This document shows, piece by piece, positions 54,288 to 64,000 of a stretch of 64,000 nt of DNA. This DNA is from Phanerodontia chrysosporium. Taxonomy: Eukaryota; Basidiomycota; Agaricomycetes; Polyporales; Phanerochaetaceae. The position numbers were made by a program, and so were the translations under genes. The notes below the pieces were generated by a model. That model saw nothing but the letters and a program-made list of their open reading frames with translations, did no database searches and was not told the origin of the DNA. Position 1 is the stretch's first letter, and each line of letters starts with the position of its first letter. The stretch spans positions 1-64,000 of the forward strand of contig MJGA01000051.1 of the NCBI GenBank assembly GCA_001910725.1, written 5' to 3'.

Positions 54288-55889
54288 TCACCCCGTTGGG
54301 TAAGGAAGCACCTTACGAAGGTCGCCCCACCAAGACGAGATGCCGCCGTAGTAGTACAGCGCACCAACTACAGAGCCACCGAAGTATACCCAGGGGTTGA
54401 CTGACCTGCGTAGAAGACATTGAAATTAGTCCCAACTACGACCCCGGATGTCAGAGCGTGAGGGAGTGCAGCATACCTCAAGCGATCGAAAAAACTAAGG
54501 AAACTCATTGTAACACTGACCCCGGCAACCCGCTGGAGTTGCGTAGGGACAAGTGGAATGGTGTCCGACGTCTCGGCGTCGGAGGCCAATGCGGCAAGCA
54601 TCATGACAGCGGATACCGCGCCAGAAGATCCCGATGTCGGGAGCATAGTCCTATCAGCGGCTCGCTTGAGGTTTCTACTAAATTTTGCGACCTCAGGTGC
54701 ACTTGGAACTTTACGACGCAGGAGAAGGCGGACGATGGAGATTGGGTATTTGACCTTTGTAAGCATGACATGAGATACCAAACTAGAGCACAGACAGCCT
54801 AAAACAAACTTCGTGAGGACTACTTTGCGTCCATGGAACCAAGAGGGGACTGGACATACTGGTTGAGTAGAAGGCAAGGAAGTGCCATGTCACGTCAGCC
54901 TCTCGTATCCCAACACTGGTTTTGGCCTGTTCCCTTGTCAGGTAAGCGGCAGCAGTAGGACCTGCAGTGGTACGCCATTAGCTGGCTGTATGCGTTAGCA
55001 GTGAAGAGATCCGCGACATACCGACAGATGCCAGACATATGCAGTTCGCCATCAAATGTAAAGAACTGCGATGACTGTAAATAGAATGCGGCGTTAGTAT
55101 TCGGAGGCATCGTCACAAGAATACATATAGGGCAAACCTGAAAGCTGAGGTGAGAAGAGTGTACGGAATACGGGAGAGCGGCCGGTGCGTAAAGTGTTTG
55201 GTCATGAAGGGCTGAAATCTCGAGACTTTCCATGCCGCCCACACGAGCACTTGCGTAGCGCAGAGAGCCCAGCACACTCTGGTACCCCCGTCAGTGTCGT
55301 TAACGAGAGGCTTCAAGACTTGGACGTATGCTCGAAGAACGATGTTTCGAAGTTCGTTTGGCCAATGGCTAGTCGCATCCCAAAGATCGTCATAGCTGGC
55401 CTGCAGCAAACCCTGGTAGACATCAGCAAGGATCAGTGAGCACATCCATACAGGCACACCTCCGTGAATGCGCGCCGCTTGTGTTGGCGCAAATCGTCGC
55501 TTGTGGGAGGCCAAAACATCCATTTTATCGAGGTGTTCAACAGCATCTTCTCCTGCTCCGCCGTATCGATATTGCACATCTGTGCGGCGAGAAGGAAGCA
55601 AGCAAGCGAGCCAAAGAATGTGAACTATAGCGGCATCAGTTCACTGAACTCGTACTAACATCTGACTACGCACCGCGATATGTTTCAGCACTGCTGGCTC
55701 CCTGATCCGTAGACTTTGCTCGAGGATTGTAGCGTCTGCGTTCAACCATGCCAGGGCTTGTGACGAAGCGGATGTCCGCGTCGTGCCCTTGTACTTCGGC
55801 TTTGGCTGCAAACTGCGAGTAGAGGAGAACGGACGAGCGAGACATCGCTGCAAATGTCGTGCAGATGGTGAGCGTAGTGTCCAGAGCAT
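54288..55889 (-). CDS. Mitochondrial rhomboid-like protein lacking the catalytic His
   Basis: Seven exons (55889..55674, 55624..55460, 55412..55138, 55074..55022, 54961..54860, 54798..54477, 54405..54288) give 416 residues with all phases right. The N-terminus is a mitochondrial presequence (LWTLRSPSARHLQRCLARPF). RFQPFMTKHFTHRPLS leads into SHRSSLHLMANCICLASVG, the His-His-Asn motif of TM2. The Ser motif is TSGSSGAVSAVMML (GxSG). The TM6 segment expected to read DHxAHLGG instead reads RLRSVNPWVYFGGSVVGALY, so the catalytic His is absent while GG is kept. Active mitochondrial rhomboids (Pcp1) cleave membrane proteins such as OPA1/Mgm1 homologues. This copy is probably a pseudoprotease or a decaying paralogue. 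Confidence 0.7.
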
Positions 55890-56520
55890 GGCGCGTGCAG
55901 AACACGCGTCCGCACACGCAAGATAATATGCCCAGGCGGCATTACTTACACGAGGCACATCGCCTTCTGCCGGTCGGACGCGTATAGAGGGTCGCCTTCG
56001 CGCGGAGGCCTCTGACAGCTGTCCACCCTACTGCACGATATCCGCATGTATTCAGCGTTGCGCAAGCACATTCAATGTCTCGCCGGTAACCTCCTCTATG
56101 CCACGAGGCAACCGCCACGAGACAACTGGACACGCCCCCCGTAGACATATCGTAAATCCTCAACCAGCGTTTTGCAGGCTATCGCCGGCAGGCGCGGCCC
56201 TTGCTCCTGCAGGCGCGACCCGCATGGAGAGCTGCTCGACCCGCGCTGGACGACGGCGATCTCTGCGTCGCATATACTCAGCGCGTCGCCGTCGATGCGC
56301 AGTGTATCCCGGGAGCGGTCCTAGGCGTAACCGGAGGCGGTCGTTGTCGTCTGTCTGCGCGGACGGCCTTGTCGCTGCGGGCGGTGCGCCCAGACTGGGT
56401 TTGGGCCTTGGGGTCGGGCCGAGGCAGGCGCGGCATGGCTGACTGGTTGGTCTGCATCGTTACGCACAGGTGCGTTTGGCGTGACGTGATGTGATGGTGT
56501 ACGAGTGGGCCCCGCTGCAG

Positions 56521-56823
56521 GCGGCATTTGTGCTGACCGGTACAGTCTGTGGAACGGGAGTGGGTACGAGTGCGCGGTGTGCCACCGCACGTACCCACAC
56601 CTGGACCGCCTGAACCAGCGCTAGGCGAGTGCAGCGCACGCCGAGAGAATCCTCGCTGCACAGAGTCATCGGACGGGTGTGGGGAGTACTTTCAACAAAC
56701 ACCTTTGGCGGACTGGCGCAGCACTTCGAAGGGGGTACCTGCGGTGCACGCAGCCCCCAGGGGCAGTTAGGTGACATGATGGACAAGTTGACGGCCTAGG
56801 TGCGCGAGATGGTGTCGAGTTAG
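56521..56823 (+). pseudogene. Decayed second copy of the zinc-finger gene
   Basis: LWNGSGYECAVCHRTYPHLD matches SWNGTAFECVLCHRTF in the interrupted gene at 53626 onward, and LAQHFEGGTCG matches LVQHVEVESCG near its end. A TAG follows the finger (after RLNQR), and the frame changes before the last finger. Weaker similarity may extend back to about 56320. It is a remnant with no intact start. Confidence 0.65.
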
Positions 56824-58057
56824 TCTCACCAAAATGTGGCTCTATTGTTTCTTGAATCGGAAAACGTGCGTTATATACCTGTAAATTCTCTCCAGTCGTT
56901 AGATATCCTCCTGCTCGGATGTACTCGTAGTACTGACTAGCATCGCGAAGTGTTTAAATTTGCTGTTTAGAATCAAGCAAGTTCTCCGTGCGATTGAAAC
57001 GACGTGCGGCGATGAAGTGGATGAACCTACCTCTCAATTTCAAGACATGGAACTCTGCCGCCAGTGCCTACACAGATCGTCGTGAGTCTCCCACTCCGCG
57101 AGGCGCGGGGATCGACAGGATGGTGGCAGCCGAGCGATTGCTGGGTGAGGACCGCGTCCAAGGAGAATGCATTCGTATACTCACACGAGGGAGCAACCTT
57201 TCACGAGCTTGTCCGTGCGCGTTGCGCGAAAGGATGAGCAAGCTGGATCTGGTACAGTGTGGCCTGGTGTAAATCAGAGAGGGCAGGCATCTAGAATGCG
57301 GGCATTACACTCACATACGAAACACGCTAACCACGGGATGAGACCTAGGCTAGCCTGAATTCTAACCTTTCAAAAGTCACATTTTACTCGGTCAAGACGG
57401 GGTATCGCTGCAACAATGTCGAGGCCTTGGTTAAGCATCACGTACATGCTGGACGCCCGCCCAGGGCGGTGATGACGGTCTGGAACAAACTACTTACTTA
57501 CGCTTACTGCTTCCTACAGATTAGACGCCATTGTAAGAGTTAGGACCTTACAATCATTACTTACTGCTAACGCCCACTAGTTAGAAGTAGTCCTTTCAGT
57601 TGTTCAGGCATCTCCTCCGTCTACCACCATCCCACAAACCATCTGCGTTGTAATCGAAGCCATATATGCATCATTCCTCATATGAGCGACCTCATATCTC
57701 AGTTCTACCCTTACTAGAAGCTTGAAGCTGTGGCCAGCAGTGCGAAGGAATATGTTTCACTACGAATGTTTCACCTGCATCTCGCCCCGTCAAGCCAATA
57801 ACACAAGTCCCCCATGTCTTCCGTGGACGCAATGACTTCGCAAAATTATCCGCTGGCAAGGGACTGAAGACATCCTGATGTGTGCGTCTTTTCATTGCAT
57901 GCTCGAGCGGCGACTGAAGTATGTCAATCAGCTAGATATAGACATGAAACCCGTCCGACCTTTGATACTTCCACCCGCGCGCCCTGACCCTGTCTGCTGG
58001 AATATATAGGCCTAGTGGAAGCTATCATGGCTCTCTATCCTCTGCTCCACCCAGACG
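56824..58057. other. Gene-poor interval
   Basis: A 94-codon frame at 56988-57272 has no domain or splice support. The stretch near 57480-57600 has repeated TTACTTAC-like words. The last part is the promoter side of monooxygenase 2. Confidence 0.45.
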
Positions 58058-60126
58058 ATGGCCGACATTGACCATGACGAAGCTACGGCCATAGCCTCCG
58101 GGTGGCTAGCAGACTTCAGCGCTGCCATGAATGCTGCTGAAGCTGAGGCCGTCTCCGCGGTCTTCCTGCCGTTCGGCTGGCTTCGGGATGTGCTTACTTT
58201 CAGCTGGGATATGCGCTCGCTTCGAGGCCCGGAGGCAATCACCTCGTACCTCGCAGAGTCCGATCGTCTCGCTGCTGCACAAGTGACGAACATACGACTG
58301 TCAGAAGACCAGCAGTTCCGCCCAACTTACTCTCCAGGACCTGGCGGGCCGAAGAGTTGCGTTGAGGCTGGCTTCGACTACGAGACACAGCACGCTCTAG
58401 GGCGTGGCTACGTCCGCTTGGCGCAGAGTCCGGACAGACGATGGAAGGCCTTAACATTGGGCATGATAATGCTTGACCTGAAGGGATACGAGGAGCCTGT
58501 CGGGCCGCGTCCGGAGTGGGAAGACGAAAGCTTGACATGGGAGGAGAGGGAGGAGACACGCAGGAGGCAGATTGAAACGAATCCATATGTCATCATCGGT
58601 GAGTGCTACAGCTGTTGCCCTCGGTACACCGCTGACAAATTTCCAGTTGGTGGTGGACATATTGGCCTGACAGTCGCCGCCCGGTTCCGTCAAATGAACA
58701 TCCCAGCATTGATGATAGAACGCAACGCGCGCATCGGAGAGAGCTGGAGACGCAGATACAAGTCGCTCACACTGCATACCACGAAGAGTCACCATCAACG
58801 TAGGTCCATTGTCACTCGCGTACTCCCAATTACAGCGCTGACGCAAATCCATTCTAGTACTTTATCAGCCCTTCCCGTCCAACTGGCCCATTTATTCTCC
58901 GGCAACCATGATCGCCGACTGGCTCGAGTCCTATGCTACAACCCAGCGAATCGTCCACTGGCTCAGTACAAGCATCGAAGGCAAACCCGTTTACGACGCT
59001 GCGGCCAAGCGATGGGACATCACCCTCAGCCGCGGCGGACAGCTCGTGCGTCTCCATCCAGCCCACATCGTCCTCGCCACGGGCACGCATGGCGGACCTT
59101 ACACACCGGAACTCGCGAACAGCGACGCCTTCAACGGGACGGTCCTCCATGCCTCGGCGTACGTCGATGGCGCGCCATTTGCAGGGCGCCGCGTCGCGGT
59201 GGTCGGTGCTGCAAACACTGCGTCGGACCTGTGCGAAGATCTCGTACGCGGCGGTGCGGCGAGCGTGACAATGGTGCAGCGCGGGCCTGCGTGCGTCGTC
59301 TCGCGCGCGAATATCCGGCGCATCCTCGACCAGACGTGGCCACCCGACACACCCCCAGGGCCGAGCGACCTCAAGTTTGCGGCGCTGCCGCTAGGCTTCA
59401 TCCGCGAGATGAACATCGCGCAGCAGGCGCAGGCGTGGGAGGCGGAGCGCGAGCTGCACGACAAACTTCGTAGCGGCGGGCTCGAGCTCTGGTTGGGCCC
59501 TGACGGCGCCGGGCAGTTTATCCTCGGGAATTCGCGTGGTGGAGGTGCGCATGTCATGTTCGGCGACCTAATTGTCAACTGACGTTCGGTCTTAGGATTC
59601 TGGATGGACAAGGGTGTCGGTGACCTGATCGGGTCTGGCAAGGTGCAAGTCAAGAGAGGAATCGCCACAGCCTTCTCGAAGAACGGCCTGGTTTTTGAAG
59701 ACGGATCGGAGCTACCTGCTGACGTCGTCATCTTTGCGTGAGGATCTTCCATGTTCACGTAGAGTGGACCTGACCGAACTGCTAGAACGGGATACGTCAA
59801 GATGCGCGAATACCTCAAGGACATATTTGGCGCGGACGTGATAGACGGGACGACCGAATGCCTGGGCATGGATGATGAGGGCGAACTCAAGGGTCATTAT
59901 CGGTCAAGCGGACATCCAGGGGTGCGCAGCGCTTGCTTCTATCGTGTCCTATCCGTTTATAACTCGCGTCACGCTAGCTGTGGTACGCACCAGGCGAGTT
60001 CTCTATCGTCCGCTTCATGTCAAAGCAGTTGGTACGTCCCGCTTTGTAAACCAGCTGAGCACCACGTCCGACGCTTTGCAGGCTATCCTCATCAAAGCCA
60101 TCGAAGTTGGTATCCTTAAGCCGTAG
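58058..60126 (+). CDS. Flavin-containing monooxygenase-like protein 2
   Basis: Seven exons (58058..58598, 58647..58799, 58858..59544, 59596..59737, 59786..59921, 59978..60031, 60082..60126) encode 585 residues. The layout equals the gene at 12351: an N-terminal NTF2/SnoaL-like domain (FLPFGWLRDVLTFSWDMRSL), FAD site VGGGHIGL, second Rossmann site VAVVGAANTASDLCE, ATG-type motif LATGTHGGP, and C-terminal LWYAPGEFSIVRFMSKQL. Exons of 153, 687, 136 and 54 nt are identical in length in both genes. Here GGFWMDKG is formed by one splice, so the 6-nt microexon of the other copy is absent. The FAD motif has His-Ile in place of Gln-Cys. It is convergent with histone deacetylase 3, with stops 294 bp apart. 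The substrate is unknown. Confidence 0.85.
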
Positions 60127-60419
60127 GCATGCGACGACCGGCATCCACAGCGACTTCCACGCGGGAGTCGTTGCTAGGTGCCTGCGGATCAGCGCCCAGC
60201 GTGAAACGGACTTCGCGGAGGCAAAAGTTGTGGGCAACTTCTATGTCATAATAGATGTCTAAGGGAATGCAGATCTTCATCGCAATCACTTCACCTTCGT
60301 GGCGTTGCGCCATGTGTGCGTAGATCGATCACTCGCGGGGTAGTGTGGAGAAAAGATGCAGAAAATGAATGACAATTCCAGGTCTACGAATATTAAGTTG
60401 CATGAACTAACAAAGCCCT

Positions 60420-63016
60420 TCAGCTCCGCGCGACGTGAGCACTACTGATAGCGACGAACTGGTCCGCCACGCCCCTTAGCTGAACCATCGTATCCTGCAC
60501 GCGCTCGATCCGTCTGTAAAGGTCCTCCAGCTGCTTGACAAGCACTCGCGGATCGGCCTTGGTCTGGCCGGCGGCATGGCTTCCCGTAGCGCATTGCATG
60601 GAGTCGCCGTTGAGTGATAAGCTGGCGAGGTCTTTGCTCGAGGGTGCCTGGTGGTTGAACGATCCGGAGGCACTTCGAGCGGGATCCCCTGCCCGCAACG
60701 CCGCACCAAAACCGCGTATGCGAGCAAGTACAGGCGTAGACGAGGGGGACGATGACGGGGCAGGTGCGGCAGAGCTCGATGGCCGAGCATGCTTTCGCGG
60801 CAGGGTGACGTTCTCTGCGCTCGGTTCGGGTGTGGGGAGGCCTGTGCCCGCCGGCGCACGGAAGGCGGGCTGCTTGCCGGCGCGCGACTCGCTCGAGTGG
60901 GAACTTGGCGGCGGGCTCAGTGGGAGGGCCCCCATCTCGGGCTCGTCGACGCTCATGTCTTCGTCGGTGCTCTCCTCTTCCTCCTCCTCGCGCTCCTGCG
61001 TCGACAGCCGCCGCCGCTTGTTCGGGCCCTGCAGACCGGAGGGTGGGGCAGAGTCGGGCTCGTCGGGTGAGGCACGCTTGGACCGGCGCGTCACCATCTG
61101 TGTCGGTGGCGGGAGCGGCCGCTTCGTGCGTGGGCGACGGCGCTTCTTCACGGGCGGGTCTGGCTGCTGAGTTACTTGAGTCTCGCTCGGGGGCGGAGGT
61201 GGTACGAAGAGCCGCGTCTTCTCTGGTGGTATCGCCGGAGCAGCGTCGCGATTGATGCCCTCGAAGATCTGCTGCATCCGGCGGAGCCACCAGTCGAGGT
61301 GGTCGAGCTTCGGCGGGCGTCCGCGTCGCTTCTTCGTCACCTTCTCGATCTGCAGAAGGATAAGCAATAATACAGTTGAACTTCGCGCCCGAGACCGACC
61401 TTGTTCAGCTCATCGCTGCTCCACCAGTCCGTGCTGATCTTTTGACCGCCTGCTTCTGCAAGCCCGGCGAGGTGCGACATCACCCCACTCGTCAGCGCCC
61501 GATCGCTGTATCCGCCCTCGAGCACGCTGACGAGGCGACCACCAGCATACTTGTTCGCAAACGCGCATGCTTCGAGAGTGAACTTGTGGTAGAAAGAGGT
61601 CGGCACATGCCGGCCATGTCGAGACATCTCGGTCGTCTCGTACTCTGACGCGTCAAAGCCGCAACTGATAAGTTGATACGATCAACTGGGATTTGACGCT
61701 TGAGTACGCAAGTTACTGACCTTATAAAGACCAGAACATCGTTCCCGGGACCACCGGTGCTCTCAATGAACTTAGTGGCTTCCCGGAACAAGGACCTGTA
61801 TCTTTCCTCGTAATGGACCCAGAACTCTTCCTCTGTCTTGTATGGCAATAAATGCACGTTGTGGATCCATTCACCATTCACGCCATGTAACTGAAGCGAG
61901 GCGTCTTCGATGAGCTCGGCATTACCAGCCTTGCCAGATAATCATAAGTCGTGGGGTTTAGTTCGGGCTACTGCGTACGTACCTCACAAGGATAAGACTT
62001 GATGTCATGCATGCTACCATAGAAGATGCTCGGGCTTTGGAAGCCGCGGACAATCTCCTGCGTTCCGTTACCTGCGAGCAGTCAGCGATGTCCATGACTG
62101 ATCATAGGTCTCAAATACCATGATGCAAGTCAAAATCGAAGATGACGATGCGACCTAACCGATGTTGTTCAAATGCTGCAGAATCGTCAGTCAAAGGGAT
62201 CATTGAAGCGGAGAAAATCTCGTAGTTTACCATGGAATGCACCTACGCAGACGTTGTTGACAAAGCCAAACCCTGCTGGAGTGTCCTGGTCGCGCAGGAA
62301 ATCCAGATTAGTCTGCTGAATTCTTCGCCCAACAATCGGAACAACGCTACTTACCTCCCCGCAATGATGACCTGGAGGCCTGACAGCGACGAATACACGT
62401 GGACTCGGAGTGCCAACATCTTGCTGCACCTGCGACGACCAGCTAGTATCTTGAGCCACACCAGTAGCAAGGCACACATGATCTACTGCTTCGCAGACAG
62501 TCCCAAGCGCGCCCTCGAACGCCTGCAGGCTCTCCGGGCACACTACGTCAGGGAAAACATGCGTCAGCAAGCACTAGCGACAAAGCGAGTCCCAGTCGAC
62601 CCACAATATAAATCTTGCTCATATTTCTCTGGGATTTCGCTTCCGTTCTGCTGAATCTGGAGCAGACTTCGGACGCACCACTCGTCGATGTCGTCGACGA
62701 GAGACCATTCCTGGCCGTCGGGGTCAGACCCGCTGTGCACCGCCAGCGAGCCTGGGTGCTCGCGCATGTCGACCCTCGCTGCGCTGTCGATTATTGTAAA
62801 CGGAGGGATGGTCGATCCGAGCTGCTGCGTCGTGCGCGACTGCTTCGAAGCGCTGCTCAGATCAGCCTCCTCGAGCCGGGCATGGAGGGCGGCGATTCCC
62901 CGGTTGACGGCACGAATACGTTCGGGCCGTTCGTATACATCGCTGGTGTCTTTAGCTCGGACGAACCTGTGCTTGAGACAAGCACTCTGGAGATAAATCC
63001 GGGGCGGGACAATCAT
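60420..63016 (-). CDS. Histone deacetylase 3, HOS3/HDA1-like
   Basis: Eight exons (63016..62575, 62542..62355, 62285..62231, 62175..62119, 62071..61983, 61929..61721, 61664..61400, 61349..60420) give 744 residues. Motifs: ERPERIRAVNRGIAALHARL, RVFVAVRPPGHHCGE, TPAGFGFVNNVCVGAFHAF, IVIFDFDLHHGNGTQ, CGFDASEYETTEMSRHG and LVSVLEGGYSDRALTSG. The 55-, 57- and 209-nt exons equal those of deacetylase 1. The C-terminus is disordered, with an AT-hook-like KKRRGRPPKLDH and KKRRRPRTKRPL, which would suit DNA binding and nuclear import. The first intron (62543-62574) would be only 32 nt; a frameshift at that point is the alternative, as the other copies read through here. Confidence 0.88.
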
Positions 63017-63835
63017 TGAACCTGGGGGAAAGCGTCAGCACACCAAGAAAGATAATCTGCAGGGGATACACGGAGACTAGTGTACGAAATTACAAATAGG
63101 GCGAACACATGACGTTTCGTGTGTCTACAATGCAGCCGTTGCTTGGGAAATTACACACCTCGTTGGAGCTGGGGAGAATGTGAATACGGGAGAATGAAGA
63201 GAGACGGTCGAGAAGAAAACGAAGTTGAAAGTGGCGAACGGCAATTATGACAAAGATTAAAGCTTGCTGGAAGTAAAAGTCAAGGACAGCAGCGTCTTGA
63301 AGCTAGTGGCGACGGTAGGCCGGGTAAAGAGCAAGAGCAGGAACACCTAGCCTGTGGTTTGTCCCCAGCCGTGACCGTGCGAACATAACGCCAATTTTGG
63401 GTGGGGCTATTTAGCGCCGCCTTCCCCGCTGAAGCGGCCGACGGCGGGGGGTCTCAAAGCCGCACCATCCACGAATCCCACATACAAATGCACTACTCGG
63501 TGGTGCTCTGTGAAAATTGATTGTCAACTTTCAGTTTTCCCGCTGACGCCGTTGACGTCTTTAGCCGTCGGAGACAGCCAAATGGCCTTGCCAGCAGCTG
63601 CTCTGCGAAACTGTGCTACCCTGGAGAGCACTGCAGCAGCAACGACCTTGCCTGTGTGCGTTTCAAAGGTAATTCTATTGTGGTTACAAAAGAAAGTATC
63701 ATTTTTGGTGCTCGAACAGGTCCATTGAAGGTAAATGTTCCACGTCAGAGCCGCCCACTGGCATCTGCCTACGTACCGAAACATGTCTACTATTACAGGA
63801 TCCTCGCGATCGCCGTGGTCAGCGACACTCGTACG
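63017..63835. other. Intergenic region between deacetylase 3 and GMC gene
   Basis: No gene was found. It holds the upstream side of the deacetylase and the 3' flank of the GMC gene, both on the minus strand. Confidence 0.5.
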
Positions 63836-64000
63836 TCAAGCCCACGCCTCCTTGATCAGATCCGCCGCACGCTCCGCTAGGATGTAGATCGCCGCGATGG
63901 GGTGTCCCGCCGGGATCACAGGCTGCACGGCTGCGTCAGCCACTGCGTCCGCACCAGGCAATCGCCGTCGGCACTCACGATGACGGACGCGTCCACGACG
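63836..64000 (-). CDS. C-terminal end of a GMC oxidoreductase (partial)
   Basis: Exon 64000..63979 reads VVDASVI. After a 56-nt intron (donor GTGAGT, acceptor GTGCAG), exon 63922..63836 reads PVIPAGHPIAAIYILAERAA and DLIKEAWA, then stop. This is the conserved C-terminal substrate/FAD-contact block of glucose-methanol-choline oxidoreductases (VVDASxxP...H...A.xYxLAERAADxI). The catalytic His of this family usually lies within a few residues of GHP. The group includes aryl-alcohol and alcohol oxidases of wood-decay fungi; which one cannot be told. The rest of the gene is outside the window. Confidence 0.85.
   Translation of the reverse strand, partial: RRGRVRHRECRRRLPGADAVADAAVQPVIPAGHPIAAIYILAERAADLIKEAWA

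Overview
The window looks like nuclear DNA of a filamentous basidiomycete, most likely an Agaricomycete. Genes are split by many 45-70 nt GT-AG introns, coding DNA is GC-rich, and families typical of that group are present: a CBP3 complex III chaperone, Mug135-like, BuGZ, a Rho4-like GTPase, OTT_1508-like deaminase, a GMC oxidoreductase and a chromodomain Ty3/Gypsy element. No prokaryotic operons, tRNA or rRNA genes were seen. All exon models were built by eye from splice consensus and reading-frame continuity.

Layout. 1-5.9 kb: a minus-strand gene with a ParB-like motif (open at the left edge), a broken SAM-like gene, and an unusual family of perfect 26-32 bp palindromes, six of them packed in one 566-bp intron. 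5.9-8.4 kb: inverted-repeat-rich DNA and a truncated Tc1/mariner transposase. 8.4-20 kb: BuGZ-like mitotic/spliceosomal factor, membrane alpha/beta hydrolase, flavin monooxygenase 1 (with a 6-nt microexon), a deaminase-domain gene, a gutted dynamin, and a Rho4-like GTPase (with a 7-nt microexon). 22.7-33.8 kb: Mn superoxide dismutase, a PHD-SET protein, a decayed farnesyl-PP synthase, a tiny two-exon gene, a Mug135-like gene and CBP3. 34-44.3 kb: a kinase-like gene with unresolved junctions, HOS3-type histone deacetylase 1, a three-repeat MABP-like protein, and histone deacetylase 2. 45.3-53.9 kb: a C2H2 zinc-finger gene split by an 7.6-kb Ty3/Gypsy element with identical 209-bp LTRs and a CGACT target duplication. 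54.3-64 kb: a rhomboid-like protein without its catalytic His, a decayed second zinc-finger copy, flavin monooxygenase 2, histone deacetylase 3, and the 3' end of a GMC oxidoreductase.

Themes. There is strong local duplication: three HOS3-like deacetylases, two flavin monooxygenases and two zinc-finger genes, with conserved intron positions. There is also active decay, seen in at least six broken genes. The retroelement is the most complete unusual system. It combines a dUTPase after the protease, a textbook -1 frameshift heptamer at the gag stop, a primer-binding site complementary to its own predicted RNA 5' end (Tf1-style self-priming), and a 380-residue third ORF lying inside a still-open pol frame. 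The palindrome family is the most puzzling signal, because no known element type explains it.
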